Shown here: piece by piece, positions 1 to 12,036 of the stretch | Layout of the letters: the number at the start of each line of letters is the position of its first letter | How positions within the stretch are numbered: the stretch's first letter is position 1 | Origin: Flabesymbios commensalis | Lineage: Eukaryota; Annelida; Polychaeta; Terebellida; Flabelligeridae | Assembly: GCA_964017125.1 (NCBI GenBank) | Contig: OZ024908.1 | Coordinates: 63,129,965-63,193,964, forward strand | Direction of reading: 5' to 3' | DNA: 64,000 nt | Notes under the pieces: model-generated | Database searches by the model: none | The model's input: the letters and a program-made list of their open reading frames with translations, nothing else | What the model was told of the DNA's origin: nothing | Position numbers and translations under genes: made by a program

Positions 1-650
1 GTTTCATACTACCATACTACATATGTGTGCCAAATTTCATGCTTTTATCACAAAAAGCACAATTTATTTCTATATCTGCTGCACTAGTAATTAGTTGTGT
101 GATAGGCTTACCTCATACTAATACGCCACTTCCCCTCCAGCCTAAGAAACAAATTAAAAAAGGAGTAAAATGTTGCGGCGTGAGCACACAATATGAATAA
201 TTGATGTGAAATTCAATAATGCGTGACTATAAGCCTGCATATCATTTCAAAATGCAAAATTTTAAATTGTGAAATACAATTATTTTTTTGTCAGAAAATA
301 ATAATATGCTCATTGCTGGCTTAAACGTGTTGCAATATATGGTACTAGTTTTTGTCTGACCCAAAGTCAATCTTATTCTGAATTTTTCAAATTATACATG
401 GAATTTCAGTAATTGTTTAAAGTAGGCCTATATTCTGGTTAGCCGGACCATTGAAACACCCATGCGAAATCATTCACGTGCAAATATTCGGGCTGCAATT
501 TTGACACTGATTAGATATGAGAAGCACGGAACCACGATCACAAGCAACTCATCAAATTGAGGTTGCTGAACCAGTAGTCTGCAGCAGCACTCACTGACCA
601 CGGTGGTAAATGACTTAGTTAGAGGATAGGCAGATGTGGGCGGTACCGTG
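1..650. other. Unassigned AT-rich sequence
   Basis: I see no gene here. The first 110 bases resemble 17,940-18,030 in wording (a run like AAATTTCATGCTT followed by ACAATT and TATCTGC), so this is probably the edge of a dispersed repeat whose limits I cannot fix. Confidence 0.4.
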
Positions 651-651
651 C

Positions 652-710
652 AAAGCCAAAATGCAGTATCTGCTTATTTTACAAGTAAGCAGATACTGTA
701 TTTCGGCTTT
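652..710. repeat. Near-perfect short hairpin
   Basis: The stretch folds on itself. AAAGCCAAAATGCAGTATCT on the left is answered by AGATACTGTATTTCGGCTTT on the right, giving about 28 paired bases around a loop of only a few bases, with about three mismatches. It abuts the MITE that starts at 726. The very small loop makes a microRNA precursor unlikely. A tiny palindromic transposon remnant is the simpler reading. Confidence 0.7.
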
Positions 711-725
711 GTAGCGCAGTGGGCA

Positions 726-940
726 CCCAGCAAACACGGACGTTGAGCTGACGTTGGGCTGATGCTCGACCAGTGACGCACACGCTTGGCTTACATTCTG
801 GGTGAGCGGCTCATGTTTATGTGTTTGTGATATTGCCGAGAAAGCACGATACATTGAGCCAATGTCAGCTCAATGTTGGTCCACCGCTGGCCCAAGATTG
901 AGCCAACAATGGCTCGATGTCTGGTGTTTTTTGGTTAGGG
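726..940. mobile_element. CCCAGCAAACAC-type palindromic MITE, diverged copy
   Basis: It opens with CCCAGCAAACAC and closes with a degraded GTGTTTTTTGG. Inside are inverted words (TTGAGCTGACGTTGGGCTGA against AATGTCAGCTCAATGTTGG). The same outer ends recur at 20,552, 33,778, 41,233, 47,413, 55,941, 56,108 and 56,422, which defines a family. It has no coding capacity. This copy is longer and more diverged than the 107-109 bp copies. Confidence 0.7.
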
Positions 941-1307
941 TCACTTGCAGTCGGCATGACCTCGCCTGCTAGATAGTCCCGCAGCGGCCTGATGCAATCC
1001 GGGCAAAAACTGCGATGGGCCAATTTTGAGCAAATGCTTTCGTTGCCGGGATCGGTGGCTGCACTTGGAAGGTAGGCTAATTCAATATAAAGGTTCTGCA
1101 TGCCGCATTAAGTCCAACTGTTAGTCAGACAAGGATACATTTTTCCAGCAAGCAAAAGCATCCTCAACCGTTCAACAAACAGAACAAAATGACGCTTGAA
1201 TCTGTAATGCATTTTATTGTATGCTTGTCTGATGATATGAATAAAATGACTGGATTACAGTACATCGAATTATTTAGATTTTGATATAAGCAGTCGATTT
1301 ATTTTAA

Positions 1308-1503
1308 CCCTTTAAGCCCTCACGATGCATTAAAGCATTATTTTACATGCCTGAGAACAGACTTGATTTTCCTACAACTAAGGGTTTGAGACTGAAAATT
1401 TCCATGAAAATGGTTTACCAATACGTGGCAATTTTCTTTAATTTTTCAACCACAATCATCTTCATCCTCTACAAGTCGAGAATTGCGACAGCAATTCGCG
1501 GCT
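1308..1503 (+). mobile_element. Half of a TTAA-flanked non-autonomous element
   Basis: It begins directly after TTAA (1304-1307) with CCCTTTAAGCCCTCACGATG and runs to a small palindrome, GAATTGCGACAGCAATTC, near 1,481-1,498. The stretch at 22,332-22,525 is the inverted counterpart: same inner palindrome, and the same end followed by TTAA. A TTAA target with CCC/GGG termini is the signature of piggyBac-type elements, so I infer a piggyBac-like MITE. The second half of this copy is not clear. Confidence 0.6.
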
Positions 1504-1882
1504 TGTTGTGGATGAATATTACAGTGGTAAAGACTTACAGTTCACTATCTTACATGATTACATGTCGAATCAGTCTGTTTTTTTTATTTCCTAGTACAAA
1601 ACAAAAAAAAAGAAGTAAGATCCCGCTGGAGATAAAAACAGGACATTGGCTATATAGTATAAAAAGAGCTGTCTGGAGGTGACTGCGGCCGCACATCAAA
1701 TCATGTAATCGAAGGTGTGCACAATTAATATTGCACACTTTAGTTGTATTTAAGTATAGACTAATTACATAATATTTTATAAACAAAGATACAGCTATTT
1801 GGAATGTGATGAGGGAGTGACAGTATTTGCTGCTGCCTGTCTCGTCTGGATCCACGTGTAGTTTATTAGGATCAGAGGTAAA

Positions 1883-2000
1883 TACATAGCACGTGTAGTT
1901 TATTTTTAGCAAATGTCTATATGTGTAGGTAAAATCACCTTATACTAGCAATTCTACATTTATCAAACTGAAAAACATTAACTGTGTCATTAACTCTTGA
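1883..2000 (+). repeat. Direct repeat, copy 1 of 2
   Basis: About 95 bases ending in ATTAACTGTGTCATTAACTC are repeated at 2,741-2,842 with only a few differences. This copy has an extra ~14 bases after ACATAGCACG. The spacing of about 850 bp and lack of matching ends favour a dispersed-repeat fragment or local duplication. Confidence 0.75.
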
Positions 2001-2740
2001 AGCCAATGTTGACCACGCACGTCTAAAGCTGTCACTGTCATTTAATACCCAGACCGAGTCACTCCCAATTCGCATAATACGCTTTGTACTATTTACAAAA
2101 AAGCTGTGGACGTGCAGCAGGTGGCGCCTACAAAAATCGACTTTAAGGCTAAGAATGTAATATGGGCAAATTATGTTTCATATTATAGGATATTTTCTCC
2201 TCTTTTGAATGGTGGTTGCAATATTGTGAAGAATTGGCGCAAAGTTAGTGGTTATTTTCTGCATGTTGTAAAGATCCATCTCCTCTCAAATTAATGTCTG
2301 CAATGTATGACTAATTCCACACTAAACACCATCCCCATTCCAAAAGTAGCTCGTTGGGTTATATTCTGATTAAAAAAAATTGTGAAAATAAGGTTTAAAG
2401 ATTGTACAGGTAAATTAGATATCATATTTTAAACATCTTCGTAAAAATACAATGAATTCACCTTGGTGAATCCATGAATGTTGTAGTAACAAATTGACAA
2501 TTCCCAAAAATTACCACTCAAACAATTTGCGTTGTATATATTTGTGTATCTAATTGATACTATTTTAGATCGATTTATTGACGAACGCAATACAAATAGT
2601 ATTGTGATAAAAGACGAGCATACACAAATAACAAAACATGCGTCCATAGCCTACTATAGTAACAATTACGTTTCATTTGTTGCTTTAACTTATTTGAATG
2701 AACCTAACATCAATCACGATGAAAGTTTAACATTTATATC

Positions 2741-2842
2741 TACATAGCACGCAAATGTGTATATGTGCAGGAAAAATCACCTTATACTAACAATTCTACA
2801 TTTATCAAACTGAAAAACATTAACTGTGTCATTAACTCTTCC
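2741..2842 (+). repeat. Direct repeat, copy 2 of 2
   Basis: This is the partner of 1,883-2,000. The shared words include ATCACCTTATACTA and TTCTACATTTATCAAACTGA. The sequence between the two copies has no recognisable coding content. Confidence 0.75.
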
Positions 2843-3218
2843 TTCATCTGATAAAACTGCCCCAAGTAACCGACTTCTTTTTTAAGGTGGCCACTTGCGG
2901 TAGCCCCTGGGCACAATGCAGGTTATAGCTACGCGTATGCATACATCGCACACATTAAAAATTCCTTGGAACATTGCGTACATGTCACTGACCATTCTGG
3001 TTGGCGATTTACAACCACGCATGGAATGAAATATCTTTTAAATATATTATTTTAAAATGAATTTACATGTCTATGTAACATTTAAATATTTTATGCCAAG
3101 CCAATTACATCCTCACCGATCATTTATCTAAAAACAATTAAGAACAACACAAATCATCACCAACAATATTTTACCCTAATTATCATTCTACATTATTGGC
3201 ATACATTTGCTACCAATG

Positions 3219-3720
3219 TAGTCCAGCAGAATGGTGCAAAATCCAAGATGGTGTGTGCATTTTATCATACAAGCATGAAATTTTGCACAAAGGTGCTTTT
3301 AGATGTCCTCTTTCATATTTGAGTAAGAGGCAAATTTTCTTTTTCCAATATGGCCGCCAAATCCAAGATGGCCGCCATCAACCGTTTTGAAGATAAAAAC
3401 TCCATTAATTCATGCATGCACCAATAACTGATTATTAAATACCGAGCAAAAGTGAAGGTTTGGGCTCTGAAGGCATCGCTAAATGTTATTCAACCCTGTA
3501 CATAATTATAGAAATCGAATATGGCCGCCAAACATCCTCCTAACGTGTGTTTTACAGATGTCCTACTGAGCGACTAATATCGAAGGCAAATTTGTGATTT
3601 ACCTTTTCTATCAACCTCCCTACCTTCACCCGAAGCTATATATGATGCATTATTTAGTGTTATGGGAGGTCTGCTTAATCCCAATATGGCTGCAAATGGC
3701 CTTTAAACATGATACTTCCT
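3219..3720. repeat. Repeat stretch with ATGGCCGCC boxes
   Basis: It begins with TAGTCCAGCAGAATGG, which resembles the TA|GTC ends of the large elements described below, and contains several CCAAGATGGCCGCC-like boxes (3,349-3,379; 3,519-3,530; ATGGCTGC near 3,690). I could not find a matching inverted end, so the element limits are open. There is no credible protein. Confidence 0.4.
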
Positions 3721-3929
3721 CCATACCCGTTCAGAGTGAATAGGACGTTCAGGATCTTTGTACAGAGCTTCACCCCAGATAAGTGAGGCCACGTATACTA
3801 CCTGTAGGATGTACCAGTACAAGTGATCTTCTAGGTGAACAGTTCTCTTTGGTCATCATCAATGCACTCACAATGAGTGGTTCGATTATACATTACACAA
3901 ACAAACCGTTCAAGTTGGCCGGTATATAT

Positions 3930-5965
3930 ATGTGTGTAGTATCATAACCACTAGAGTTTTTCTGAGCTATTACAAGGGCAGTAATGATGAGATACGCCTT
4001 CCCATTTCCAAATGCAATCCCCATCTCATTCAACACAGACTTAAGAAAGTGGGCAGCAGAAAGAACCAAAATAGAGTGGCAGATACAGAATCACAAAAAA
4101 AGGGGTGCCAAAGTTTATTGGTCAATTTAGGGGTCGTTTTAAATCATTTATCAAAAAAATAGAGGGGGCCGCCAATTCAACATCTAAATAAACAATGCAC
4201 CCCATAATATGATTATAGTCACCCAGCCCAGCTTTAGGCACGAGGAGTGTGATATGTGTATCGGCTTTTCCTCTAGTGTGCATGGCCCGACTGCTGATAA
4301 AGGACATATTTATAATATGTGGCACAAAGTCGACAGTACATTAATCTTGAGAAACTTGTAAGTTTCATGGGGTCTTTGTATTTGCTGCAACACTGCTTCT
4401 AGTTACTTTTCCTCTCCTATCTGGAACAGGAAATTAGGACTATATACTCATATACTCATCCCGTATGACTTTAATTCTAGAAGACGTTTGTTGAACATTA
4501 TCTTCAAAGTATCTGCACCAATAGGTTTTAGAAGGTGTACAATTACAAGTCCATCAAGTACAATGTTGTGAGCTTTTAGAAATATTTTATACGAATATAT
4601 ACAGATCTTGATCTATAAATTGATTTGAGACATAAAGTGGTCAAAAAAGAGAGTACTGTTTCCCCAGGGAGATAACTGATCAGCTGAATTTGTCAGTTTA
4701 GTTGGGCAGTTAAACAATGCTATGCTGTTCCACTCATGGACTAGGGTCTGTTTTCTGATCAAGCCTATTTTCAACATAGTCATCAAACTGTTTCTTTCCC
4801 ATTTCCTGACCTGTTTTCACTGTTTTTACGACAGATGCCCTACAATGTGTGTTGTGTCCAATACACCCAGTCCTAGTTTTGGTAAGCAAATGGATTACCA
4901 AGATCCTGTACTGTCTTTGTGAGTGACTCTACTTCCTTCACAAATGATGCTTGGGTGGATCATGGAGTGTGAAGTTTTCAGATTGTTCTAGCTGTTTCCA
5001 ACCATCTATCGTGAGCCGTGACATGTTTTGAGTCAGACCATGGTCCACTGTCCCCTTTTGCTATAACACTGTGTTTTTTGTGGGCCTTGTTAATACATGC
5101 ATATGCTTGTTGCCTTTCAGAATTAAAAGGTGTTTCTGGATGTATTTTCTCCAGTTGTATTATAAAGCATAGTTTAACAGGCAAACAGCGACTGTAGTGA
5201 GGATGATCAATTTCTTCAAATTCTCCAAATATACCTGGAAGTTACCTTCCCACAGTGATCAAATAAAGCTGAGGTATAGCTGGTGTTATGTGGTCTTGAG
5301 ATCATCTTTATAGGCCTGTTTAATTAACATATAGATGCTGGCCACTGTGACTTGGTGTGCATGCCTGGGGCGTGTGACTTTAGACATTTTCAATAGTCTC
5401 TTTGCCTGCAGGACTTGTAATATAAGCATTCACCAAATCTCTGGTTACATTCTTGCAACCAATCACTAATCACCCTGCATGTGGTGATCCAATATGCCGG
5501 CATCCAAAGAGACATATTAATAATTTTGTCCTCTTCATACTTCTCAGGAAAGGCGGGCTAAATTTGTCCGCCAATCGCAAAAATGGATGATCAATTTCAA
5601 TAATTGCAGGCTGACCTGCGTTTATCTGCTTGGGCTGTGGTCATGCATTGGTCAGTTACTGCTAGTTGAATAGACTGCTCTGGTACATTGACTTCTTTCT
5701 TGGACAGAAATACTGGTTGTTTCGTGCTGTAACTATTTGGATCTCTCTCTCTCTCTACCCTGATTTCGTCACTGGGATTCAGAAATATTGACAATTACCA
5801 TGAAAGAACCCTGTGTTGTTGTTAAGCTTCACCATGATGATCTACATAGCCCCGTTGGGGAATATATCTGGAAGAAGGGTCAGCCAAAACACAACACCCA
5901 TTACTTAAAAAGGGAGACATACATCACTACATTAATCTTTGGGAAATTTAGACTCATATACCACT
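3930..5965. other. Unassigned sequence
   Basis: There are only short, unpersuasive open frames, no splice-framed exon I would defend, and no repeat I recognise apart from a short CT run near 5,741-5,756. Confidence 0.4.
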
Positions 5966-5971
5966 GAGAAC

Positions 5972-6452
5972 ACTAAGCCAAATAAGGTATCAATCAGTGT
6001 AGAGTAGCAGAGGAGGCTTCCCAGCCTTTTGCTGCGATATTTTGATATTGAACCCTCACAACTATCTGACTGCTTTGACGATAATGAACAAGAAATTCAC
6101 TTATTATCGTCCTTTATCTCATGTACGGTAGCACTGATAAACCTAAGCCAAAATAAGGTATCAATCAGTGTAGAGTAGCAGAGGAGGCTTGCCAGCCTTT
6201 TTGCTGCGATATTTTGATGTTGAACCCTCACAACTAGCTGACTGCTTTGACGATAATGAATGAGAAATTCCCTTATTATCGTCCTTTATCTCATGTACGG
6301 TAGCACTGATAAACCTAAGCCAAAATAAGGTATCAATCAGTGTAGAGTAGCAGAGGAGGCTCGCCAGCCTTTTGCTGTGATATTTTGATGTTGAACCCTC
6401 ACAACTAGCTCACTGCTTTGACGATAATGGATGAGAAATTCACTTATTATCA
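5972..6452 (+). repeat. 171-bp tandem repeat, about 2.8 copies
   Basis: The word GGTATCAATCAGTGTAGAG recurs at 5,986, 6,157 and 6,329, giving a period of 171-172 bp. Each unit continues with GCAGAGGAGGCT, TTGAACCCTCACAACTA and a CTTATTATCGTCC ending. The units differ by only a few per cent, so the duplication is fairly recent. The third unit stops short. It is not coding. Confidence 0.95.
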
Positions 6453-8080
6453 AACATTATTGTGTGACTTGTTTATGGATTTACAAGTCTATGCACAGGG
6501 CAGATTCATTTATTGACAGACTATACTAAAAAATAACATTTAAAATTTCATGGTGAATTATGCTGTTTTGTAGGCCTATATATGTTAAAAAAAACCAGAT
6601 AATTCAGAAAATTCCAATCAATCATTATTTTGAATTGGTCAGCAAGATAACCATCTGATAGTTAGCACATTACATGTGTGGCAGGCACATGCGCATAGTT
6701 AACACAAATCCGCATCTGTGATACACTTCTCTTTAATGATTCTGATGTCCTGACATCCTATTATCCACAAGTATTTGATTCTCAGCTTTCACAGATTATT
6801 GAAAGTAGGCCTGCCTGTGTTGCTACTTGTCTGCTGTGAATTTTTTCGCCAGCTCCTTCATATTTTTAAATTTCCTTTTATTGGCTTTTCTTGTGTGCTG
6901 AATATTATTTTGCACATTCAACAGATAAAGGGATGATTTATAAGTAACTATAATGAATTTTCAGCTATCCATACTCCTTTTCTTGGGTTAATTCACAACA
7001 CATGATAACCCATATTTTGCTATAGTGTAAGTAGCTGCAAAATATTTCGTTTGATGTGTAGTAACTCATAAAATATATCTTGTGAATATACGAATAGTCT
7101 ATATAGCTGAAAGACGCTGATCAGATACATATCTTATGTAGTCATGTTTAACGAAAAACATGATTGCCAGTGGGAGGGATGCATTAGTATGAGTGCACTG
7201 GACAAAGACGTCACAGCACTCGCAGGTTTTAATATGTTCACATACTGTGACACCACCAGTGAATTGAAATGTCAAAACTGCTTCAGCACATTTATCGTGT
7301 TATTTATCAGATGAAAGAGTGTACATATTGATGTAATCATGCACGTATGTATTCATTCTTGTTGGAGTTAAATTAGACGTCCCTTCACCAACAAACTATA
7401 CATCTGGAGCCTCCTTGGTTCACAGAGAGCTATTTTTGCCCCCCCCCCCTCACATGTTGTAACATAGGATAACTAGCGACATGGATCATTTTGATTAACA
7501 TGCTTCTATATTTGTAACATCAATAATTCATTTGTACATTTTCTAGCTTTCACACGAATAGAAATTATGTCAATTAGGTAAGATTTTAAATGTTAGCTAT
7601 ATATTACAGTTTAAAGACACGAAGTGATGTTTTTCTAACTATGCATTTATTCAGTACCACAACGAATATATTATATTTCAATGACAATACTAATAAAAAA
7701 AAATCCACATAGACATTTTGTTTTCAGAATCATTGGTTGGAAGTCATCGTGAATTCTTTCAAATGTACCTTATGGTATTGTTCTAGTGTGTTTTAAGTGG
7801 TTGCAGTGGATTCTTTGACCAAAAAGATGAAACCCATAAACACTAGAGTTGAGATTCTATGTCAATTAGAAATCGTGATAATTGCCCGGCTTAATTTCCA
7901 ACATAGGATATCAATACGTATTTCTGTACGATATCTGCATAAAATAGAAGATCAGAGACACAAAGCTATCATTTGTAACCATACCTGTCCTCATTACTTG
8001 AACATTTTATTATTTGTATAGAATGTTAGCGTATATAATGTGGTTTTCAATATAGACATTGTGATTTTGTCATAAAATTA
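6453..8080. other. Unassigned sequence with a poly-C tract
   Basis: It is AT-rich with no recognised gene. A run of about 13 C lies at 7,440-7,452. Confidence 0.4.
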
Positions 8081-8083
8081 TTT

Positions 8084-8640
8084 TTAATGGCAGCCATCTT
8101 GGATTTTTTCGAATTCGCAATATAGGAATGACCGAATCTTTTTACTAGTCCGTTTCATCCGATTCTTTGACCATGAAAACATAGGTGTAGTCACCAAAAT
8201 TATGATTTTATGTAAATTAGAACTGGATATATTTTCCAAATTAGATTTTCGCTGCGGCAATTTTGAAAAATGGCCGGAACCCAAATTTTTTTCTGGTAAC
8301 ATCGTTAATACCATTCACAAGAGTCGCCTGATCAAAATGGTACCACTCATTAAGAGTAGTGGGGGTGCACGAGGACCAATTCTGGCCCATGACTACCTGT
8401 GTCGATTATAAATAAAGATGTGAATAGAAATGAAATTTGATGAAGCAGAATGGCGGCCATTTTGAATTTCGCATGATCCTTATTTCAGGCCATTTTAAAA
8501 TCCGTTCCAATTGATTCAGCACCCTAAAAAAACGTTATACTGGATATTTTGATCATCCAAATTGGCCAACTGGTGCAAAAGATATAGACATATAGGTTTT
8601 TCAGAAAGGCTTACGGCGGCCATTTTGAAAATCGTTTTCC
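8084..8640. repeat. GGCGGCCATTTTG-box repeat stretch
   Basis: Boxes related to GGCGGCCATTTTGAA occur near 8,090, 8,265 (reverse), 8,452 and 8,612, spaced through non-coding DNA. Similar boxes mark the subterminal parts of E1 and E3, so this is probably the remains of a related element. I see no terminal inverted repeats. Confidence 0.4.
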
Positions 8641-8799
8641 TGAGTTGCTACCATGATCCAGCAGTTTTTTTTACTCCTGGGGTGGTCCCCTAAACGAATT
8701 TTAATAGAAACTTAGGGGACTTAAAAATGCACACAGGACCCCCCTCCCCCCCCCCCCCCACCCACCCTCAGCCAAAGGATTTTTAAGGCTTGTTCTTCA

Positions 8800-9700
8800 T
8801 GGAGTACCCCACATAAACTCTCAGAAATTGCATGCAGAGGTACATGTATGTCACGTCGTTTGTCTTGCGTTGCAGTGGCGATTCCTGTCTGTATCCAGAG
8901 CTATGTGGTATTATACATATCTTGGTAATAAGAAAGTGCCAAGACTAGCACATCCGGCTGATCGAATAATTATTTGTCCTTCTTCATGATTCTTCGCAAA
9001 CGTTATGTCTGCATCAATGGTGAGGAATATCATCTTAATATGAGCTTATTCGTGTGAGCTAAATTTATGACTTGTTTTTTTAAGTGCCCTCTGATGTGAT
9101 ATGGGTAGCTTCTCAACAAGATAATAGTGATTTAGCTGGGTGTTTGTGAACGAAATCCTGGCAAGCATTTGATAATTACCCAAAAAGAAACTGTAACAGA
9201 CATTGCTTGTTTTTGGAAACTTCCAGGATTTTTTTCATGGTGGAACTGGACGCCCGCATGAACACTGCATTACAATCTCTTTGAGCACTTTCTTGCTGTT
9301 GCATCTGTCAAATACTTCTATGACAGTGTTGAACTGCTGTGTTAATAGTTCAGTATAAAACTTCCCTAAGTCATCAAATGTTTCATGTTCCTTTACGTCA
9401 ATTATTTGTAACATAGCCATCGCATCTCTGATGTAGGAATCAAAGGACCATACGGTTTTGGACGGTTACACGGAAATCTCCCCGACTGATGAGCGTGATT
9501 CTTTAGCACTGACGTTAGTTCTGATTTACAATTTTCTGTCATGGTTTCGCGGAAGTGATGGAATAGCTTCAATCTGATGGTTCATGACTTTTACCAAAGA
9601 TAAATCATCACGACATTGTGAAATGACAAGAGCTCTTCGAAACAAGCTCTCGGTTCATGGCAGCGGGCTTTGTTCCAGATTGGGAACGTATACTCGCTTT
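8800..9700 (-). pseudogene. Decayed member of HEEADTR / DTDVLVL multicopy family (subfamily 1)
   Basis: Read on the minus strand from about 9,700 downward, the following blocks appear in family order: FRRALVISQC, the stretch ETFDDLGKFYTELL (9,345-9,384), VIEVFDR, GRPVPP (9,238-9,255), KNKQCLLQF, NHEE (8,980-8,991), DVLVLALSYY (8,925-8,954), LWIQTG (8,880-8,900) and HAISESLCGVL. I remember this order from large predicted invertebrate proteins without an assigned function, in which GRPVPPWKKF, HEEADTR and a DTDVLVL strand are conserved. The blocks lie in more than one frame and the copy is plainly broken and shortened. The acidic HEEAD and DTD motifs recall PIN/FEN-like nuclease folds, but that is inference. 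The copy at 14.4-17.4 kb belongs to a different branch. Confidence 0.65.
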
Positions 9701-10075
9701 CTTTTATGAGAGCAAATGTTTTCTCAGGATTTGTTTATGAGACTGAACAAATAATTTGTACCACCTATTGCCAGGCTTGCATGGTTATCCGAAATTTAGA
9801 GTATTGAAAAGTTGAGTAATATAACACTTTGATAATGATACTGACATAAAACTATTGAAAGGCCAGTTGAATGATATGGCGGAAAAGGTGTATTTGACGA
9901 CAACCATCGATGAATCAAATACAATCAGCTTCTGAGTGAATGTAAAAATTTTAGACTGAAAAAATAAATTGGGCAAACTAACATAAATGAAAACAGAAAA
10001 TCCTAATGCATATTTTAAAATATGGAAAATTCTTAACAAATGTAGCCACAACGACTGTTTTACCCCTTTTCGGAA

Positions 10076-10141
10076 CGGGGACTGTCTTTAAACGTACGTC
10101 AGAATCTGAGGTCAGATTCTTACGTCTAAAGACGGTCCCCG
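10076..10141. repeat. Palindromic mini-MITE
   Basis: Two arms of about 32 bases, starting GGGGACTGTCTTTAAACGTA and ending TAAAGACGGTCCCC, face each other around a two-base centre. The arms share AGAATCTGA/TCAGATTCT at the middle. It is a fold-back element too short to code for anything. Confidence 0.75.
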
Positions 10142-10289
10142 CGCTGAAAGAATTAAACAAATTAAAATGGCAGTAGACTCATAACATAGGTATTCAAATG
10201 AAGCGGGTAGAGTTAAATAAGACATATATGATGACTTCAAATTGAAAAAAAACCCACTTTTTGGTCTCCTTGGTTTAAACAAAGATATT

Positions 10290-10985
10290 ACCGGACAAAA
10301 AATTCAAATCAAATTCAATTCAATTCTGTAACTTCTATAGCGCCTTAATCCTCGGAGATACGAGCTCAGAGGTGCAGAATCCAAAGCGAAATCAGCTCAA
10401 TGTCGAGAGTCAAAGCTTATGTCGTCAACTGGGCGTCGAATCTCCGAGGAATGCGGGGGGGGGGGAAGGCCGAATCGAAAAGAAAAGTCTTCAGCATTTT
10501 TTTAAATGAGGTGACTGTACTCGCAGATTAACCGGCAGGGAATTCCAGGTGAAGGGAGCTGCAACTGCAAAAGCCCTTGACCCCCATTTTGTTCAAAAAC
10601 GTGGAACAGTTAACATATTTGTGTTGGAGGATCTAAGCAATCTTGAATTTTGAAGTGGGACTAAATAATTAAAGAGATATGTAGGTTGGTGAAAAAGGAA
10701 GGCTTTAAAAGTGATGGTTCAGAATTTAAAACGTATGTGATATTTTACTGGTAGCCAATGAAGAAAATATAAGAGAGGCTTAGATCTGCTAAACGAGACG
10801 CTTCACAGACTACACGTGCCAGATAATTTTGTACCCGCTGCAATCTTTCAATGTCCCTGTCAGGAAAATTGTACAAAATGGAGTTGCAATAGTCAAGATG
10901 ACTAGTAACTAGAGCACATGCAACACATTTTGCAGCTTCTGGGCTAAGGTACAGTGACCAGGAGGTAAGATGTAAAGTCAGATGA
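10290..10985 (-). mobile_element. CR1/L2-like LINE, 3' end of reverse transcriptase plus 3' UTR
   Basis: On the minus strand the end of a non-LTR reverse transcriptase is readable in order: LSPEAAKCVACALVTSHLDY, then CNSILYNFPDRDIERLQRVQ (both about 10,840-10,970), WLPVKYHIRFK, TFKAF, SRLLRSSNTN, KWGSRAFAVAAPFTWNSLP (about 10,535-10,600) and a basic end, KKMLKTFLF. The LDYCNS..LP....LQRVQN and FxVAAPxxWNSLP signatures are typical of CR1/L2-clade LINEs. A 3' part with GGCGCTATAGAAGT and repeated TTGAAT-like words closes the copy near 10,290. The frame is broken by at least three stops and one shift (the LDYCNS block and the WLPV block lie in different frames), and it is 5'-truncated, so it is dead. 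Confidence 0.85.
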
Positions 10986-11229
10986 TAGGTCTACAGACTT
11001 GATATCAGACTATAAACCTGCACCTTTACCTTTTACTTCCTAATACGCCGAAAGTCCCGAATGTGATAGAAGCATATTTTGCAAGTCTTGGAAATTTGTC
11101 GTTTGAAGTTAAAATCACAATAAAAAATGAATTCCGAAATTTCTAACGAGTGCCTTTGGAAGTGTGAATATTATGACCACACGTTCGTGAACAAGATTAT
11201 AAAAGAAAATATAAGTGATATCGATGATT

Positions 11230-11369
11230 GACAATAGTGAAGCCAATATAACAGATTGCATTAATGAACAAATTACACGAGAAGGCATAGGGTTTGCAAT
11301 AAAAATATTTCAAAATAGTAAGGCTGCAGGGTACGATGGTGTACCTACAAAAAATTGTGTAGACCAAAT
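11230..11369 (+). mobile_element. LINE reverse-transcriptase fragment
   Basis: The plus strand reads NSEANITDCINEQITREGIG followed by FAIKIFQNSKAAGYDGVPTK, which is the start of a non-LTR reverse transcriptase (the xxAIKxLKNxKAxGxDGIP region). It is cut off by the MITE that begins at 11,370, and I could not recognise a continuation beyond 12,040. The clade is uncertain (CR1-, jockey- or RTE-like). Confidence 0.65.
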
Positions 11370-12036
11370 GAATGGCTCAGAGGTAAAGTGATCCAAGTCC
11401 AAAATTAGATATTTTCTGTTTATGTCATTTTGGGAAAGTTAAATATATATGAAATAATATACTAAAATATCTAAGCCATTCGTTTTAAAATTGCAAGATT
11501 TATTAAACAAAATAGATTTTCTCACTTTCAAAATTGATACTTTTCTTCAATGGTAAAGTGATCCAAGTCCATCAGTTTATATAGGGACATTTTGACTTGG
11601 ATCAGTTTACCTCTGAGACATACGTAAATTGGGTGTTGAAATGTTATAAAACACCCCTTCTGTGGATCAGTTTGTGATTTGCCACTCATCACCAAATTGT
11701 TAATGGAGCAAGATGATGAGTCACTAGACAGTCTCTATACTAATTTGTGACTTTTAATTTTTTTTTTATATTTCTTAATTCCAAAAGTTTATTAATAAAA
11801 TAATATGAAATAAAAATTACCAGAAATGGGTTTCTACGACATTGATAATTATATACCTGTGAGTAGGAATGAATAATAAACACAAATGCAAAACTTCCTA
11901 TATATTTCTAATTATGGACGTAACAACGTTGAATTAAAAATGAAATAAATATTTTTTTTAATTGATTTTAACTTTAAAGCCTTCTATAGGAAAATGAGAA
12001 AATGAGGACTTGGATCACTTTACATCTAAGCCATTC
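11370..12036. mobile_element. 667-bp MITE with 31-bp inverted ends
   Basis: The left end, GAATGGCTCAGAGGTAAAGT plus GATCCAAGTCC (11,370-11,400), and the right end (12,006-12,036, reverse) match at 29 of 31 positions. AAAT stands immediately outside both ends (11,366-11,369 and 12,037-12,040) and is a probable target duplication. Parts of the terminal sequence are echoed inside: GGTAAAGTGATCCAAGTCC at about 11,552, ACTTGGATCAGTTTACCTCT at about 11,597, and GTGGATCAGTTT at about 11,661. It has no transposase. It sits in a LINE fragment. Confidence 0.85.

Noticed and set aside
1883-2842. A small LTR element between two 95-bp direct repeats
   Set aside because: The repeats lack TG...CA ends, the spacing sequence shows no primer site or coding part, and no target duplication is seen.
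10290-10985. A host gene in the 10.3-11 kb region
   Set aside because: The translated blocks are the end of a CR1/L2-type reverse transcriptase with several breaks.
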